Part shown: in pieces, positions 18,291 to 27,770 of the stretch
Numbering within the stretch: position 1 is the stretch's first letter
Layout of the letters: each line of letters starts with the position of its first letter
DNA from: Prochlorococcus sp. AG-388-E21
Lineage (GTDB): Bacteria; Cyanobacteriota; Cyanobacteriia; PCC-6307; Cyanobiaceae
Assembly (NCBI GenBank): GCA_003279855.1
Contig: QCGO01000003.1
Coordinates: 122,779-186,778, forward strand
Direction: 5' to 3'
DNA: 64,000 nucleotides
Program-made: the position numbers and the translations under genes
Notes under the pieces: model-generated
Seen by the model: the letters and a program-made list of their open reading frames with translations, nothing else
What the model was told of the DNA's origin: nothing
Databases searched by the model: none

Positions 18291-20036
18291 ATGAAGAATC
18301 TTAAATTAAAAGTTATATTTAAATACCTAAAACCATACAAAAAAGAATTTTTATATGGTGGAATTGCTCTCCTAGTAGTAAATATTTTAAGCATTCTAAT
18401 TCCTTTAGAAGTCAAAAATATAATTGATCAATTGAAAGATGGATTTTCCTCCAGTTTCGTTATATCAAAATCGTTATTATTAATGTTTTTAGCAACATGC
18501 ATGGGTCTTATAAGATTATTTTCGAGGCAAATTGTATTTGGTATAGGAAGAAAAGTTGAAGTAAATCTTCGTCAAAAATTATTTGATCACTTACTAATAC
18601 AAGACCCTGATTGGATACAAAAAAAAGGTAGTGGAGATATTATTAGTAGAGCTACTAGTGATGTAGAAAATATCAGAAGACTCTTAGGATTTACAGTTTT
18701 AAGTTTATGCAATATCGTTTTGGCTTATTCTCTTACAATACCTTCAATGCTATCGATTAATAAAACATTAACAGTAGCTGCATTAATGATATTTCCAATA
18801 ATTTTAGTAATAGTTAGCTTATTTGGAGGAAGAATGGTAAGTCAAAGAAAAATTCAGCAAGAATCTCTTTCCAAACTAAGTGATTTAATTCAAGAAGATT
18901 TATCAGGTATAAGCGCTCTAAAAATTTATGCACAAGAAGAGGCTGAAAAAAAACAATTTAATAATTACAATAAGGCTTATCGCAATTCAGCGATAAAGCT
19001 CGCAAGAACCGCAAGTACACTATTCCCACTATTACAGGGTATTTCTTCAATTTCTTTATTGATACTCTTAGGTCTTGGGACCTCTCAACTAGAAAATGGA
19101 TTCATCACAATTGGTGGACTAGTTGCACTGATATTATTTGTTGAAAGACTTGTATTTCCAACGGCTCTATTGGGTTTTACATTAAATACCTTTCAATTAG
19201 GGCAAGTTAGTCTAGATAGAGTTGAGGAAATATTTCAAAACAATCCAAAAATTATCGATAAACCAAAAGCTAAATTCCTAAAGAAAAAAGTTAAAGGTTT
19301 TATTGAGGCAAAAAACCTAAAAATACGATACGAAGGTTCAAAATTTAACTCATTAAATAGATTAAATTTCAAAATTTATCCTGGAGAACTTATTGCTATA
19401 GTCGGTCCAGTAGGATGTGGGAAAACAACCTTAGCTAAATCATTAGGTAGAACTATTGAAATACCAGATGGGCAATTATTTTTAGATAATATAGATATTA
19501 AGAATATTAAATTAAAAGATTTAAGAAAACACATTGCAATAGTACCTCAAGAAGCATTTTTATTTACATCTACAATTTCAGAAAATTTAAAATTTGGAGA
19601 TCCAAAAGCTTCAAAAAATGTTGTAAAAAAAAGCGCAGTAAACGCAGGATTAATAGATGATATTAATGGTTTTCCAGAAGGTTTTAAAACAATCGTAGGT
19701 GAAAGAGGTATTACACTAAGTGGGGGGCAGCGACAAAGAACAGCATTAGGAAGAGCACTTTTAGTTGAAGCTTCTGTAGTAGTTCTAGATGATGCATTGG
19801 CCAGCGTAGACAATAAAACTGCTGCTAAAATTATTGAGGAGATGAGAGCAAATAAAAGTAAAACAATTTTGATGATTAGTCATCAATTATCCGTGGCGGC
19901 AACATGTGATAGGGTACTTGTTATGGATAAAGGTGAAATTATACAGGAGGGGTTCCATAAAGATTTGATAAAAACCAAGGGACTATATAAAAAACTTTGG
20001 GAAAGAGAAATAGCTACTAATAAAATAGTAAGTTGA
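18291..20036 (+). CDS. ABC exporter, fused membrane and ATPase domains (MsbA/LmrA type)
   Basis: A half-transporter of 581 aa. Its six-helix type I exporter membrane domain (residues about 1-310) contains the coupling-helix region SGDIISRATSDVENIRRLL. The C-terminal ATPase has Walker A GPVGCGKTTLAKS, Q-loop VPQEAFLF, signature LSGGQRQRTALGRALL, Walker B VVVLDDALASVD and the switch His in ISHQLS. It should dimerise. The substrate, which could be a lipid, drug or peptide, is not readable from sequence. It has no partner gene nearby, consistent with a homodimer. Confidence 0.93.
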   Translation: MKNLKLKVIFKYLKPYKKEFLYGGIALLVVNILSILIPLEVKNIIDQLKDGFSSSFVISKSLLLMFLATCMGLIRLFSRQIVFGIGRKVEVNLRQKLFDHLLIQDPDWIQKKGSGDIISRATSDVENIRRLLGFTVLSLCNIVLAYSLTIPSMLSINKTLTVAALMIFPIILVIVSLFGGRMVSQRKIQQESLSKLSDLIQEDLSGISALKIYAQEEAEKKQFNNYNKAYRNSAIKLARTASTLFPLLQGISSISLLILLGLGTSQLENGFITIGGLVALILFVERLVFPTALLGFTLNTFQLGQVSLDRVEEIFQNNPKIIDKPKAKFLKKKVKGFIEAKNLKIRYEGSKFNSLNRLNFKIYPGELIAIVGPVGCGKTTLAKSLGRTIEIPDGQLFLDNIDIKNIKLKDLRKHIAIVPQEAFLFTSTISENLKFGDPKASKNVVKKSAVNAGLIDDINGFPEGFKTIVGERGITLSGGQRQRTALGRALLVEASVVVLDDALASVDNKTAAKIIEEMRANKSKTILMISHQLSVAATCDRVLVMDKGEIIQEGFHKDLIKTKGLYKKLWEREIATNKIVS

Positions 20037-20068
20037 AAAATACTTTTTAATTAAATACATACCTAAAG

Positions 20069-20797
20069 ATGTTTGAATTTCTTAAAAAACTCATGACAAA
20101 CAATAAATCAGTTTCAGCAAATGAAACAAATTCCCTCCACAGAATATTAAGTACTGATATAAGAGAGGTACCAAAATCTCAAGCGGATGAAATAATTTTT
20201 GGATGTGGATGTTTTTGGGGTGCAGAAAAATGTTTCTGGAAACTTCCCGGTGTAATTACAACATCCGTAGGTTATGCAGGAGGAGAGAAGAAAAACCCTA
20301 CTTACTACGAAGTCTGCTCAGGTAATACCGGTCATGCAGAAGTTGTAAGGGTTGTTTGGAATGTAAATGTAATAGATATAAGCGATTTATTAAAAATGTT
20401 CTGGGAATGTCATAACCCAACCCAAAAAGATAGACAAGGTAATGATATGGGAACTCAATATAGATCAACAATTTACTATAAGAATGACCGGAATAAAGAC
20501 AAAATTTACTCGAGTAAAGAGGCTTACCAAAAAGAACTTTATAAAAATAATTTAGGACTCATAGAAACAGAGATTAAAAAGATTGACAAATATTATTACG
20601 CTGAAGACTATCATCAGCAGTATTTAGCTGTAGAAGGTAGTAGGCAATATTGTTCTGCATCTCCTACTAAAGTAAAGTTAGGAAGTTTTAATAACTGTGA
20701 TTACAAACTCCCAATGAAAATCTGGGATAATTTCAATTGGGACATTGATAAATGTGTATTGAGATCTAATAATAAACCTATAGATATTAACAATTAA
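20069..20797 (+). CDS. msrA: Peptide methionine-S-sulfoxide reductase MsrA
   Basis: MsrA repairs oxidised methionine (S form). The catalytic loop FGCGCFWGAEKCFW lies near residues 44-57, followed by TTSVGYAGGEKKNPTYYEVC, the GHAEVV motif, DRQGNDMGTQYRSTIYY and YHQQYL. At 242 aa it is longer than the 210 aa bacterial average, because of an N-terminal extension and a C-terminal tail as seen in photosynthetic organisms. It lies just upstream of the tRNA-Pro gene. Confidence 0.95.
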   Translation: MFEFLKKLMTNNKSVSANETNSLHRILSTDIREVPKSQADEIIFGCGCFWGAEKCFWKLPGVITTSVGYAGGEKKNPTYYEVCSGNTGHAEVVRVVWNVNVIDISDLLKMFWECHNPTQKDRQGNDMGTQYRSTIYYKNDRNKDKIYSSKEAYQKELYKNNLGLIETEIKKIDKYYYAEDYHQQYLAVEGSRQYCSASPTKVKLGSFNNCDYKLPMKIWDNFNWDIDKCVLRSNNKPIDINN

Positions 20798-20824
20798 AAG
20801 TCTTTTAGATTTATAGTATCAATA

Positions 20825-20898
20825 CGGGGCGTAGCGCAGTTTGGTAGCGCACCACTTTGGGGTAGTGGGGGTCGTGGGTTCAAATCCCGCCGTTCCGA
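20825..20898 (+). tRNA. tRNA-Pro (anticodon GGG)
   Basis: The 74 bases fold as a complete cloverleaf. The acceptor stem is CGGGGCG/CGTTCCG, the D stem GCGC/GCGC, the anticodon stem CCACT/AGTGG with loop TTGGGGT giving anticodon GGG, and the T arm GTGGG-TTCAAAT-CCCGC. The discriminator base is A. CCA is not encoded. A GGG anticodon reads CCC and CCU codons. Confidence 0.95.
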
Positions 20899-21057
20899 TT
20901 AAGATTCAGAATCATCTTTATTTATTAACGATTTATACAGCTTATAAGAACTTATTCCAACAGCGATGAAAGTAAATGAAGAAAAAATTGCACATATAAT
21001 AATAGTAATATTCGAAACTTCAACCTCTCCTAGTTGATATGATATAAAAAAAATCAT
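20899..21057 (-). CDS. Small single-span membrane protein, 52 aa, unknown
   Basis: A short frame from ATG at 21057 to TAA at 20899, abutting the 3' end of the convergent tRNA-Pro. The product has a hydrophobic segment of about 20 residues in its middle (ITIIICAIFSSFTFIAVGIS). A Lys-containing and then acidic C-terminus follows, with the composition of a membrane microprotein. An internal AGGAG lies within the frame, so translation could also begin later. No family is recognised. Confidence 0.5.
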   Translation of the reverse strand: MIFFISYQLGEVEVSNITIIICAIFSSFTFIAVGISSYKLYKSLINKDDSES

Positions 21058-21113
21058 TCGTCTAACAATATTTAAAAAACACTAACATAGAAATGTTGAT
21101 TTGATTTAAATTC

Positions 21114-21914
21114 CTATAAATTAAAAAGAATCAAAATTCCGAATACTAAACGATAACAAACAAATATTTTGAGTCCATTAGAGGAAACATATTTTATTAA
21201 AAAATTGATGGCTAATAGAGAAGAGAAGAAAGTTGTAATTAAACCAACAGAAAGAGGAAGAAATGGAAATGATGAAAATTGATTTACTGCACTAAAAAAC
21301 TCAACAAAAGCTGCTAAAGAGATGGCAGGAATACCAAGAAGGAATGAAAATTTAGCTGCATCTTTTCTATTCCATCCAGATAAAAGAGCCATAGAAATAG
21401 TAGCTCCTGAACGAGATATTCCTGGAAAAATTGCAAAGGCTTGAGCAATACCTATATATAAACTGTTTTGATATTTATGATTGTTTAAATTAATTAATTT
21501 ATTAGTCGAGATATCTGCAAAAAGCATTATTAAAGCCATCAATATAGATACTAAAGCTATTGAAAGATTTGAACGTAAAAATGAATCAGAGAATCCTGGA
21601 ACAAATAGCTTTATAGTTCCACCAATAAAAACAATTGGAATTGTACCTATAAAGATAGATTTATTTAATTTATTAAACACAAATGAATATTTTGGTTTTC
21701 CAGAGTATCTACTTTTAAAATTAAAAATACTTTTCCTAAAATACCAAAATATTGCAAAAACACTTCCTATTTGTATAATTGCAGACATAGAGGAACCAGG
21801 ATCATTAATTCCAAATAATAGAGATATTATTTTTAAATGTGCAGTGCTACTTACAGGTATAAATTCTGTTAAACCTTGGATTATTCCATAAAAAATAAAT
21901 TTTAAAAATTCCAA
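21114..21914 (-). CDS. uppP: Undecaprenyl-diphosphatase UppP (BacA)
   Basis: UppP is an inner-membrane phosphatase that regenerates undecaprenyl phosphate for cell-wall synthesis; overproduction gives bacitracin resistance. The two signatures are present: GLTEFIPVSSTAHLKI near the N-terminus and FPGISRSGATISMALLSGW near residue 165. There are about seven hydrophobic segments. At 266 aa the length is normal. The start is TTG at 21914. Confidence 0.95.
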   Translation of the reverse strand: MEFLKFIFYGIIQGLTEFIPVSSTAHLKIISLLFGINDPGSSMSAIIQIGSVFAIFWYFRKSIFNFKSRYSGKPKYSFVFNKLNKSIFIGTIPIVFIGGTIKLFVPGFSDSFLRSNLSIALVSILMALIMLFADISTNKLINLNNHKYQNSLYIGIAQAFAIFPGISRSGATISMALLSGWNRKDAAKFSFLLGIPAISLAAFVEFFSAVNQFSSFPFLPLSVGLITTFFSSLLAINFLIKYVSSNGLKIFVCYRLVFGILILFNL

Positions 21915-22001
21915 TATTTTTTATTTAAATATTTTCCTATAATAATATCAATTAAAGACAATACAATTTAAATTGTTTTATAAAAGCTAAGATAAAATAA
22001 A

Positions 22002-22280
22002 ATGATTAAATACGTCTTAAAAATATTTATTTTCCTAAGTTTTTTCATATTTTCTGAAGCTGTTAAAGCCGATTATTGGTTAGTAATTGGAACCTATAGA
22101 CAAGGACCAGGAAGAAGACCTGAGGTAAGTGGAATAACAAGTCCATCACTATCTACTATTCCAATGAAAGATATCGAGACATGTGAAAAAGCTGGGGAAA
22201 AAATCTCAAAAGAAATTTATATACCTGTCTGGCAATTTGATAATAAATGGACTTGTATATATGGCGGAATTTCTAAATAA
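22002..22280 (+). CDS. Secreted small protein, unknown function
   Basis: A 92 aa protein with a clear signal peptide (residues 1-24, hydrophobic run IFIFLSFFIFS, cleavage after VKA). The mature part is about 68 aa with two Cys residues (DIETCEKAG and KWTCIYGG) that could form one disulfide in the periplasm. No family is recognised with certainty. It is divergent from uppP. Confidence 0.75.
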   Translation: MIKYVLKIFIFLSFFIFSEAVKADYWLVIGTYRQGPGRRPEVSGITSPSLSTIPMKDIETCEKAGEKISKEIYIPVWQFDNKWTCIYGGISK

Positions 22281-22282
22281 TA

Positions 22283-22417
22283 TTATCTCTTCACATCATG
22301 AGCACATCCATCACCCTTGTAATTTTCACTTTCGTAAAAATCATTTTTTGTCCCAAAATATACCGTCAGTAAAACAAAAGGTAAACTAATTATAAAAAGT
22401 ACTACTGTAAGATTCAT
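22283..22417 (-). CDS. Membrane microprotein, 44 aa
   Basis: An ATG at 22417 opens a 44-codon frame with an N-terminal membrane helix (NLTVVLFIISLPFVLLTVYF). A short hydrophilic tail follows with tyrosines, a Cys and a terminal KR. The design, one N-terminal helix and a polar tail, is typical of small thylakoid proteins, but no known photosystem subunit matches. It is convergent with the secreted protein gene, 2 bases away. Confidence 0.6.
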   Translation of the reverse strand: MNLTVVLFIISLPFVLLTVYFGTKNDFYESENYKGDGCAHDVKR

Positions 22418-22450
22418 CGTAAATATGTCTATTTAATATTTTTTATACTA

Positions 22451-22576
22451 TTAATAATCTGTAGGTCCTTTTAATCCCAGATAAAAAAATGCTCCAAGAC
22501 CAATCAAAACTATAACACCCGCAATAGCGGCTGAAGGAACAAATCCTCCTATAGCAAAAGAAGCAAAGTGAGTCAT
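22451..22576 (-). CDS. Membrane microprotein, 41 aa, ASFAIGGF family
   Basis: ATG at 22576 to TAA at 22451. The product has an N-terminal HFASFAIGGFVPSA segment and one hydrophobic helix (AAIAGVIVLIGLGAFFYLG), then LKGPTDY. A second gene at 55538-55675 encodes a related protein starting NLLASFAIGGFNPWAA, so both are supported by the resemblance. It looks like a small thylakoid or cytoplasmic-membrane subunit. No named photosystem or cytochrome subunit fits. Confidence 0.65.
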   Translation of the reverse strand: MTHFASFAIGGFVPSAAIAGVIVLIGLGAFFYLGLKGPTDY

Positions 22577-22668
22577 TATACAAAACTAAATATATAATAA
22601 TAATATCAATAAAAATAATCTAGGTCGTTAAAAAATTCTGACTCGAAGACAATTAATAAACAAACGAA

Positions 22669-22896
22669 TTAAGCAACTAAAGTTGCATCTTCATTCTCAG
22701 AAGAAATTCTTATTCTTTCTTCTAGCTTAGGACCATATAATTCATTACCCCAAATTTCAACTCTTGAATCGTTAGGAGCCATAAAAGATAGAATATCCGT
22801 AGGAAATAAAACTCTTTCTAAAAAAAAATTGGAAGGGCCAATACACCTCAAAACTACCATTCTGGAGCCTTCATTTTTATAAGAAAACTCAATCAT
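22669..22896 (-). CDS. DUF1830-type small cyanobacterial protein
   Basis: A 75 aa protein. The arrangement VLRCIGPSNFFLERVLFP, followed by a segment ending in VEIWG, matches the cyanobacterial DUF1830 pattern (..CY....FERVVFPG..). That family is small, soluble and of unknown function. It lies in a run of small leftward genes, about 90 bases from glycerate kinase. Confidence 0.7.
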   Translation of the reverse strand: MIEFSYKNEGSRMVVLRCIGPSNFFLERVLFPTDILSFMAPNDSRVEIWGNELYGPKLEERIRISSENEDATLVA

Positions 22897-22989
22897 CTAA
22901 AAAATAAAAAATAATAATATATTAAACACCAAGTAAATTGATTGAAAATGTATAAAAAACAACTAAATAAAAAATTATTTAGAGAAATG

Positions 22990-23931
22990 TTAATTTAATC
23001 CAACTTTAATTAACTTTCTCTCTTTATTTATCATCAATAAAACATCTGAGTTGATATCGTCAAAACTCTTATGTGGGATAGAAACATTTAACATGCGAAG
23101 AAAATTACACAAATTATCGTCTTTAAGAGAACTTCCACTTTTAACCTGCATACTTTTTTCTTGATTAGATTTCCATTCATTCATATATTCAAATTTCAAA
23201 GGTTTTAAATGCCAAATTTTATCAATCATATTCCAAACGTCTAAATATTGATTTAAATTATTTTGTATTTTATCTCTATAAGCAGATTCAAAAACACTTA
23301 AAGGAGGAGAAATTTTTACCGAATTATCCGAATCTATTGATAAAGGTTTAACACCTAAAAACCATCCCTCAATGATCAGTAAATCAGGAGATTCCTCCCT
23401 CCAATGAGCTCTATCTCCTAAACCATTTCTTAATGATTTATCAAAAACAGGTACATTTAATTGTCCATCGGTTTTCCATTTAAGTAATTTCTCTTTCATT
23501 AAATCAATCGAGTGGCTGCCGGGAAAACCACGGGAAACATTCCATGGATTATTCTTAATAGCAAATTCCATTTCTTCAGAAGGTAGATAAAAATCATCTA
23601 TAGAAATAACAGATAACTTAAATTTTAATTTTAAAGATATACTCTCCAACCATTTACCTAAAGTAGTTTTTCCAGTACCAGGTAAAGCTGATATTCCAAT
23701 AATATACCTATCAGGAGATTTTTTATTTAATTTATATGCTTGTGATAAAAGGGGAAGAGCCAATCCCCAAATCCAATCATCATTTACATTATCATCCCAA
23801 AATTTTTCAATTGAGAGTATATCCTTCTTAAGGTTCCAAAACATTAACCATTCATCTAATGTACTCCAGCCAATTTGAGAAATTAATTTTTCAAAATCAT
23901 CCAATGGAAATTCAATATTTAAATCTCTCAT
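22990..23931 (-). CDS. D-glycerate 3-kinase (plant/cyanobacterial GLYK type)
   Basis: This kinase converts D-glycerate plus ATP to 3-phosphoglycerate, the last step of photorespiratory carbon salvage. The P-loop ISALPGTGKTTLG lies near residues 80-92. The following VISIDDFYLPSEEM motif, NPWNVSRGFPGSHSIDLM and LLIIEGWFLGVKPL are all typical of the P-loop glycerate kinase family. The 313 aa length fits. Its start overlaps the upstream phosphatase stop by four bases. In this operon it can also use glycerate released from glucosylglycerate. Confidence 0.88.
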   Translation of the reverse strand: MRDLNIEFPLDDFEKLISQIGWSTLDEWLMFWNLKKDILSIEKFWDDNVNDDWIWGLALPLLSQAYKLNKKSPDRYIIGISALPGTGKTTLGKWLESISLKLKFKLSVISIDDFYLPSEEMEFAIKNNPWNVSRGFPGSHSIDLMKEKLLKWKTDGQLNVPVFDKSLRNGLGDRAHWREESPDLLIIEGWFLGVKPLSIDSDNSVKISPPLSVFESAYRDKIQNNLNQYLDVWNMIDKIWHLKPLKFEYMNEWKSNQEKSMQVKSGSSLKDDNLCNFLRMLNVSIPHKSFDDINSDVLLMINKERKLIKVGLN

Positions 23932-24731
23932 AATTTACTTAATACTAAATTATTTATTAACTTATTTATTTCACTTTTCCAACCATAACCATTTGGATAA
24001 GTCGCTAGGGTAAATTTATGATGATTTAATTTCTCTAATAATTTCAAATTTGGTCCACCAGGGCCAGGAATTACAATTTTGTAATCTGAATTCAACAATA
24101 AGGGTAAATCATTAGGAGAATCTCCAAGACCAATAATTTTAATATTTGGATTATTTGAATATTTCTTGAGTGCATTTATTGCTTTCCCCTTATTTGAATT
24201 AATTGATAACATATGGCTCATCCTATTACCTTTAAAAATTTCTACACCAAATCTTTTACAACAAATATTAATATCTTCTTCCATGTTATCAGGAGGATTT
24301 AAGAATGGCATACTCCAGTGTCTATCTCTCATTAAATCTAGAGAATGGCCTTTTAATCCAGTTAGATCTGTTGCCTCTTGGTCAGAAATATTATTGAGTG
24401 GTTGTAAATCATAATTAATTTCATTCGAAATACTACTTAAAATATTTTCAAGAATTTGGTATTTTTCTCCAAGAATGATCTCCCCATTAACTTTCTTTAA
24501 TGTTTCACCATATATAGCTGCACCATTTTCAACAATATATGGATCAGTTAAATTAAGTTGCTTTCTAATAACTTTAACCTCGGCAGCGGTTTTACTGGTA
24601 CATAGTATTACTGGGACAGATAATTTCTGAAGTAATTTTATAGTCTCTTTTGCTGGGGTTAAATCATAAGAATGATCCATTAATGTTCCATCAACATCAC
24701 TAACAACCCATAAGGAAGAATTTTCAATCAT
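23928..24731 (-). CDS. gpgP: HAD phosphatase of the mannosyl/glucosyl-3-phosphoglycerate phosphatase family
   Basis: HAD-superfamily phosphatase. Motif I is VVSDVDGTLMDHSYDL, motif II lies in PVILCTSKTAAEV, and the C-terminal acidic motif is IIGLGDSPNDLPLL. The cap region contains PYIVENGAAIYGE, as in MPGP-type enzymes. With GpgS at 26544-27770 it would remove the phosphate of glucosyl-3-phosphoglycerate to give glucosylglycerate. ATG at 24731 is preferred over TTG at 24734. The start overlaps the upstream phosphorylase stop by 8 bases and the end overlaps glycerate kinase by 4. Confidence 0.85.
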   Translation of the reverse strand: MIENSSLWVVSDVDGTLMDHSYDLTPAKETIKLLQKLSVPVILCTSKTAAEVKVIRKQLNLTDPYIVENGAAIYGETLKKVNGEIILGEKYQILENILSSISNEINYDLQPLNNISDQEATDLTGLKGHSLDLMRDRHWSMPFLNPPDNMEEDINICCKRFGVEIFKGNRMSHMLSINSNKGKAINALKKYSNNPNIKIIGLGDSPNDLPLLLNSDYKIVIPGPGGPNLKLLEKLNHHKFTLATYPNGYGWKSEINKLINNLVLSKL

Positions 24732-26493
24732 CAATCAAAAAACCAAGCCAAATAACTTGAAAAGGATCAAGTTCAATATTATTAGAATTATATTTATTAG
24801 ATGTTAAATAATCCTGCATATTTAAATCATTTTTAATCAATTTATTGAATTCATGATCACTGAACCTGTAGTTAATTTTATTTTCCGTCATATTGTGAAT
24901 TATGAAAACAGCTTTTGAACCAATACCTCTTTTAATTACAACAATATCAGCTCTACTTTTAGATAAACATTTCATCTGAGACTGAGGATGGAATTGAGGT
25001 AATTTTGATCTAACATCCATTGCATGTCGAAGAAATCTAAGATTTTTATTAGCATTAGATTCAGGATTTTTAAAAACAGCTTCTAGTTTCTCTGACTTAA
25101 ATTTTTCTCTATTCAAATCTCTTCTTTGACCTGTCATTGAAAAACTTTTTATATCATTTTCTGAAGCCAGCAATGCGGGTAGATAAAAAGCAGGAACACC
25201 TTTTAGAGACATCACTAGTAATTGGGTTAATATAAACCTCTCATATTGAAAACGATTTGAATCTCTACCTGGATCTTCCATTGCGCTCCACCAACTGATA
25301 TTTAATTCATATGGTTTATCTTCACCATTTGATAATCTTCTATGACTTACTAGACCACCTCTTTTCTCACAATTAATCAATAAATCTTTAATTCTTTGTT
25401 CATTCATGAGGCCCTCTAAAGCCCTTAGTCCAACACCATCATGAGAAGCAGTAAAATTAAATAAAGTCGTAGTTTCTGGTAACTCTGGCCAATCACAAAT
25501 CCATGAATTTAAAATATCTGCTCTTGAAGTGATTATTGCTTCTAAAAGAAGAGGAGGCAGCGGAAAATTATAAGCCATATCCGCCTCGTCTTCAGGTATT
25601 AAATAAGAAAGATTTTCCTTCTGCGGAACATTGGTTTCAGTAATTAGTACACCATTTTTCAGAAGATCATTAAGAAATATTCTTAAAATTTTTACTATTG
25701 AATGTGCTTTTGGTAAATGCAAACAGGTTGTCCCAGGTTCCTTCCAAATAAAACCTACGGCATCAAGTCTTAACCATTTAATACCGTTTGATAAATAAGT
25801 AATTATCAAATTAAGAAACTCTATCGTCATTTTGGGATTAAGCCAATTCAAATCAACTTGATCTGGCCCAAAGGTTGTCCAAACTTGTTTTTGTCCATCT
25901 TCTGTATTTATTTGGGAGAAAAGAGATGAACTTCTTGGTCTGATTACATTATTCCAGTCAAGATCTTGTGAAGGAGAAAAGACATTTGAAAATCCGGGTT
26001 CCTGACATTTAATAAATTGCTGAACCCATAGATGAGATGATGAAACATGATTTAAAACTAAATCAGCCATTAAATAATGTTTATTAGAAATTCTATTCAG
26101 ATCCTCCCAAGTACCAAATTTTTCTTCTAATGACTTATGACTTGATACAGCAAATCCTCCATCACTAGTTGATTTTAGAAATGGAAGAATATGAACTACT
26201 TTTGATAACCCTCCAAAATATTTATTAAGTAATTCTTGAAGCGTTACAAGTGTAGCCTCTCCTTTTTTATAAACCCCATCTGCGTACGTTATTAAAACTG
26301 CATACGATTCGTCCCATTTTTTATCTTCACTTATTTCTTCATAACGAGACTTCTCTGAGAAATTATCTAAAATCTGCAATAATTGATTACAAATAAAGTT
26401 AAGCTCTTCGGTAGTATGATCATTGTAAATTGTTTCCAACAATTTACTAAGCCTTAATCTATCTAATTTTTTCTCTGAATCAATTTGCGTCAC
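24724..26493 (-). CDS. GH13 sucrose/glucosylglycerate phosphorylase-like enzyme
   Basis: A glycoside hydrolase family 13 (subfamily 18 type) protein of 589 aa. Landmarks are YADGVYKKGEATL, MADLVLNHVSSSHLWV with the conserved NHVSS region, the nucleophile segment IKWLRLDAVGFIWKEPG, the general acid area LITETNVPQKE and the FTASHDGVGLRALEG motif. Members phosphorolyse sucrose or glucosylglycerate. The operon with a GpgP-type phosphatase and glycerate kinase, opposite gpgS, favours glucosylglycerate as substrate, releasing glucose 1-phosphate and D-glycerate. Sucrose is the alternative. The start is GTG at 26493. Confidence 0.82.
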   Translation of the reverse strand: MTQIDSEKKLDRLRLSKLLETIYNDHTTEELNFICNQLLQILDNFSEKSRYEEISEDKKWDESYAVLITYADGVYKKGEATLVTLQELLNKYFGGLSKVVHILPFLKSTSDGGFAVSSHKSLEEKFGTWEDLNRISNKHYLMADLVLNHVSSSHLWVQQFIKCQEPGFSNVFSPSQDLDWNNVIRPRSSSLFSQINTEDGQKQVWTTFGPDQVDLNWLNPKMTIEFLNLIITYLSNGIKWLRLDAVGFIWKEPGTTCLHLPKAHSIVKILRIFLNDLLKNGVLITETNVPQKENLSYLIPEDEADMAYNFPLPPLLLEAIITSRADILNSWICDWPELPETTTLFNFTASHDGVGLRALEGLMNEQRIKDLLINCEKRGGLVSHRRLSNGEDKPYELNISWWSAMEDPGRDSNRFQYERFILTQLLVMSLKGVPAFYLPALLASENDIKSFSMTGQRRDLNREKFKSEKLEAVFKNPESNANKNLRFLRHAMDVRSKLPQFHPQSQMKCLSKSRADIVVIKRGIGSKAVFIIHNMTENKINYRFSDHEFNKLIKNDLNMQDYLTSNKYNSNNIELDPFQVIWLGFLIDD

Positions 26494-26543
26494 TTTGAGA
26501 AAATCATCGAAGTATTAACACTATTCTGCACATCAAATAGAAA

Positions 26544-27770
26544 ATGGACTTTCAACAAGGTTTAATCACAACAATACATGAATATGGTGTCACTAAGGAT
26601 CTACTTAGAGAATTAAATAAAAGTCTCAAGAAAAGATCAACAGCAATATTAATCCCTTGTCTCTATGAAGAATTTGAAAGACCTGCACTAAGAGACATTA
26701 AAGAAGTTTTAAAAAATCTTACCGGATTAAATGAATTAGTTATTGCTCTATCTGCAAAAACGGCAGATCAAGTAAATTCTGCAAAGTCATTTTTTGATTC
26801 AATGCCATTCCCTGTTCATATTCAATGGACAAATTCTCCATCCGTAATTGAACTATTAAAAAATCAAGAAAAAAATGGATTAGAGCTTCTTGGTACACCT
26901 GGAAAAGGATGGGCAGTATGGCAAGGAATAGGTGTTGCGACAAGAAAATCTGACGTAGTTGCCTTATTTGATGCTGACATAAGAACATTCACCCCATTAT
27001 ATCCATCAAGAATGATTCTTCCGTTGTTAGACGAATCATATGGAATTTCCTATGTAAAAGCTTTCTATAGCCGGTTATCATTAGAAACAAATCAATTACA
27101 AGGAAGAGCAACGAGATTATTTGTAGGTCCTTTATTGGCAAGTTTGGAGCAGTTAGTTGGCAATGGACCGTTTTTGCAGTATTTACAATCCTTTCGATAT
27201 CCTCTAGCTGGTGAATTTGCATTTACAAAAGATTTAGCTATGAATTTAAGAATTCCATGTGATTGGGGATTAGAGATAGGCCTTCTATCAGAGGTTTATA
27301 GGAATGTCAGAACTTCAAAAATAGCTCAAGTAGACCTTGGATTATTTGATCATAAACATAAAACTATAGGATTATCTTCCAAGGAAGGTCTTCAAAAGAT
27401 GTGCACAGAAATTCTATCTAGCGTTTTAAGAGGACTTATGGAACATCAAGCTCAGACTTTAACAAACACTCAATTATCAACACTTGAAGTTCTTTATAAA
27501 AGAGTTGGAGAAGATAGAGTTAAACAATTTGGACTAGATTCCGCAGTGAATAAGCTTCCATATGACAGGCATGAAGAGGAATTGTCTGTTCAAAAATTTG
27601 CAAAATTATTAAGACCTGCGACTCAAGGTTACTTAGCAAATCCAACAACTCAACAACTTCCTAGTTGGTCAAGAGTTCTTTCATGCGAGAATAAGCTTCA
27701 AGAAGATTTAGCAAATGCAGGATCTAAAGAAATAAATACAACTAAAAAAGAATTAATTAATAACTACTAA
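26544..27770 (+). CDS. gpgS: Glucosyl-3-phosphoglycerate synthase
   Basis: GpgS transfers glucose from an NDP-glucose to 3-phosphoglycerate, the first step to the compatible solute glucosylglycerate. The 408 aa protein has the family's [14 protein letters not shown] start, [13 protein letters not shown] and the metal-binding [13 protein letters not shown] motif. The [28 protein letters not shown] region follows, here cited in parts. It is divergent from the phosphorylase-phosphatase-kinase operon across 50 bases. Its stop overlaps the convergent ureC stop in the bases CTAA. Confidence 0.88.
   Translation: MDFQQGLITTIHEYGVTKDLLRELNKSLKKRSTAILIPCLYEEFERPALRDIKEVLKNLTGLNELVIALSAKTADQVNSAKSFFDSMPFPVHIQWTNSPSVIELLKNQEKNGLELLGTPGKGWAVWQGIGVATRKSDVVALFDADIRTFTPLYPSRMILPLLDESYGISYVKAFYSRLSLETNQLQGRATRLFVGPLLASLEQLVGNGPFLQYLQSFRYPLAGEFAFTKDLAMNLRIPCDWGLEIGLLSEVYRNVRTSKIAQVDLGLFDHKHKTIGLSSKEGLQKMCTEILSSVLRGLMEHQAQTLTNTQLSTLEVLYKRVGEDRVKQFGLDSAVNKLPYDRHEEELSVQKFAKLLRPATQGYLANPTTQQLPSWSRVLSCENKLQEDLANAGSKEINTTKKELINNY

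Noticed and set aside
20825..20898. tRNA-Pro as an attachment site for a genomic island
   Set aside because: No integrase gene nearby and no second copy of the tRNA 3' end was noticed in the window.
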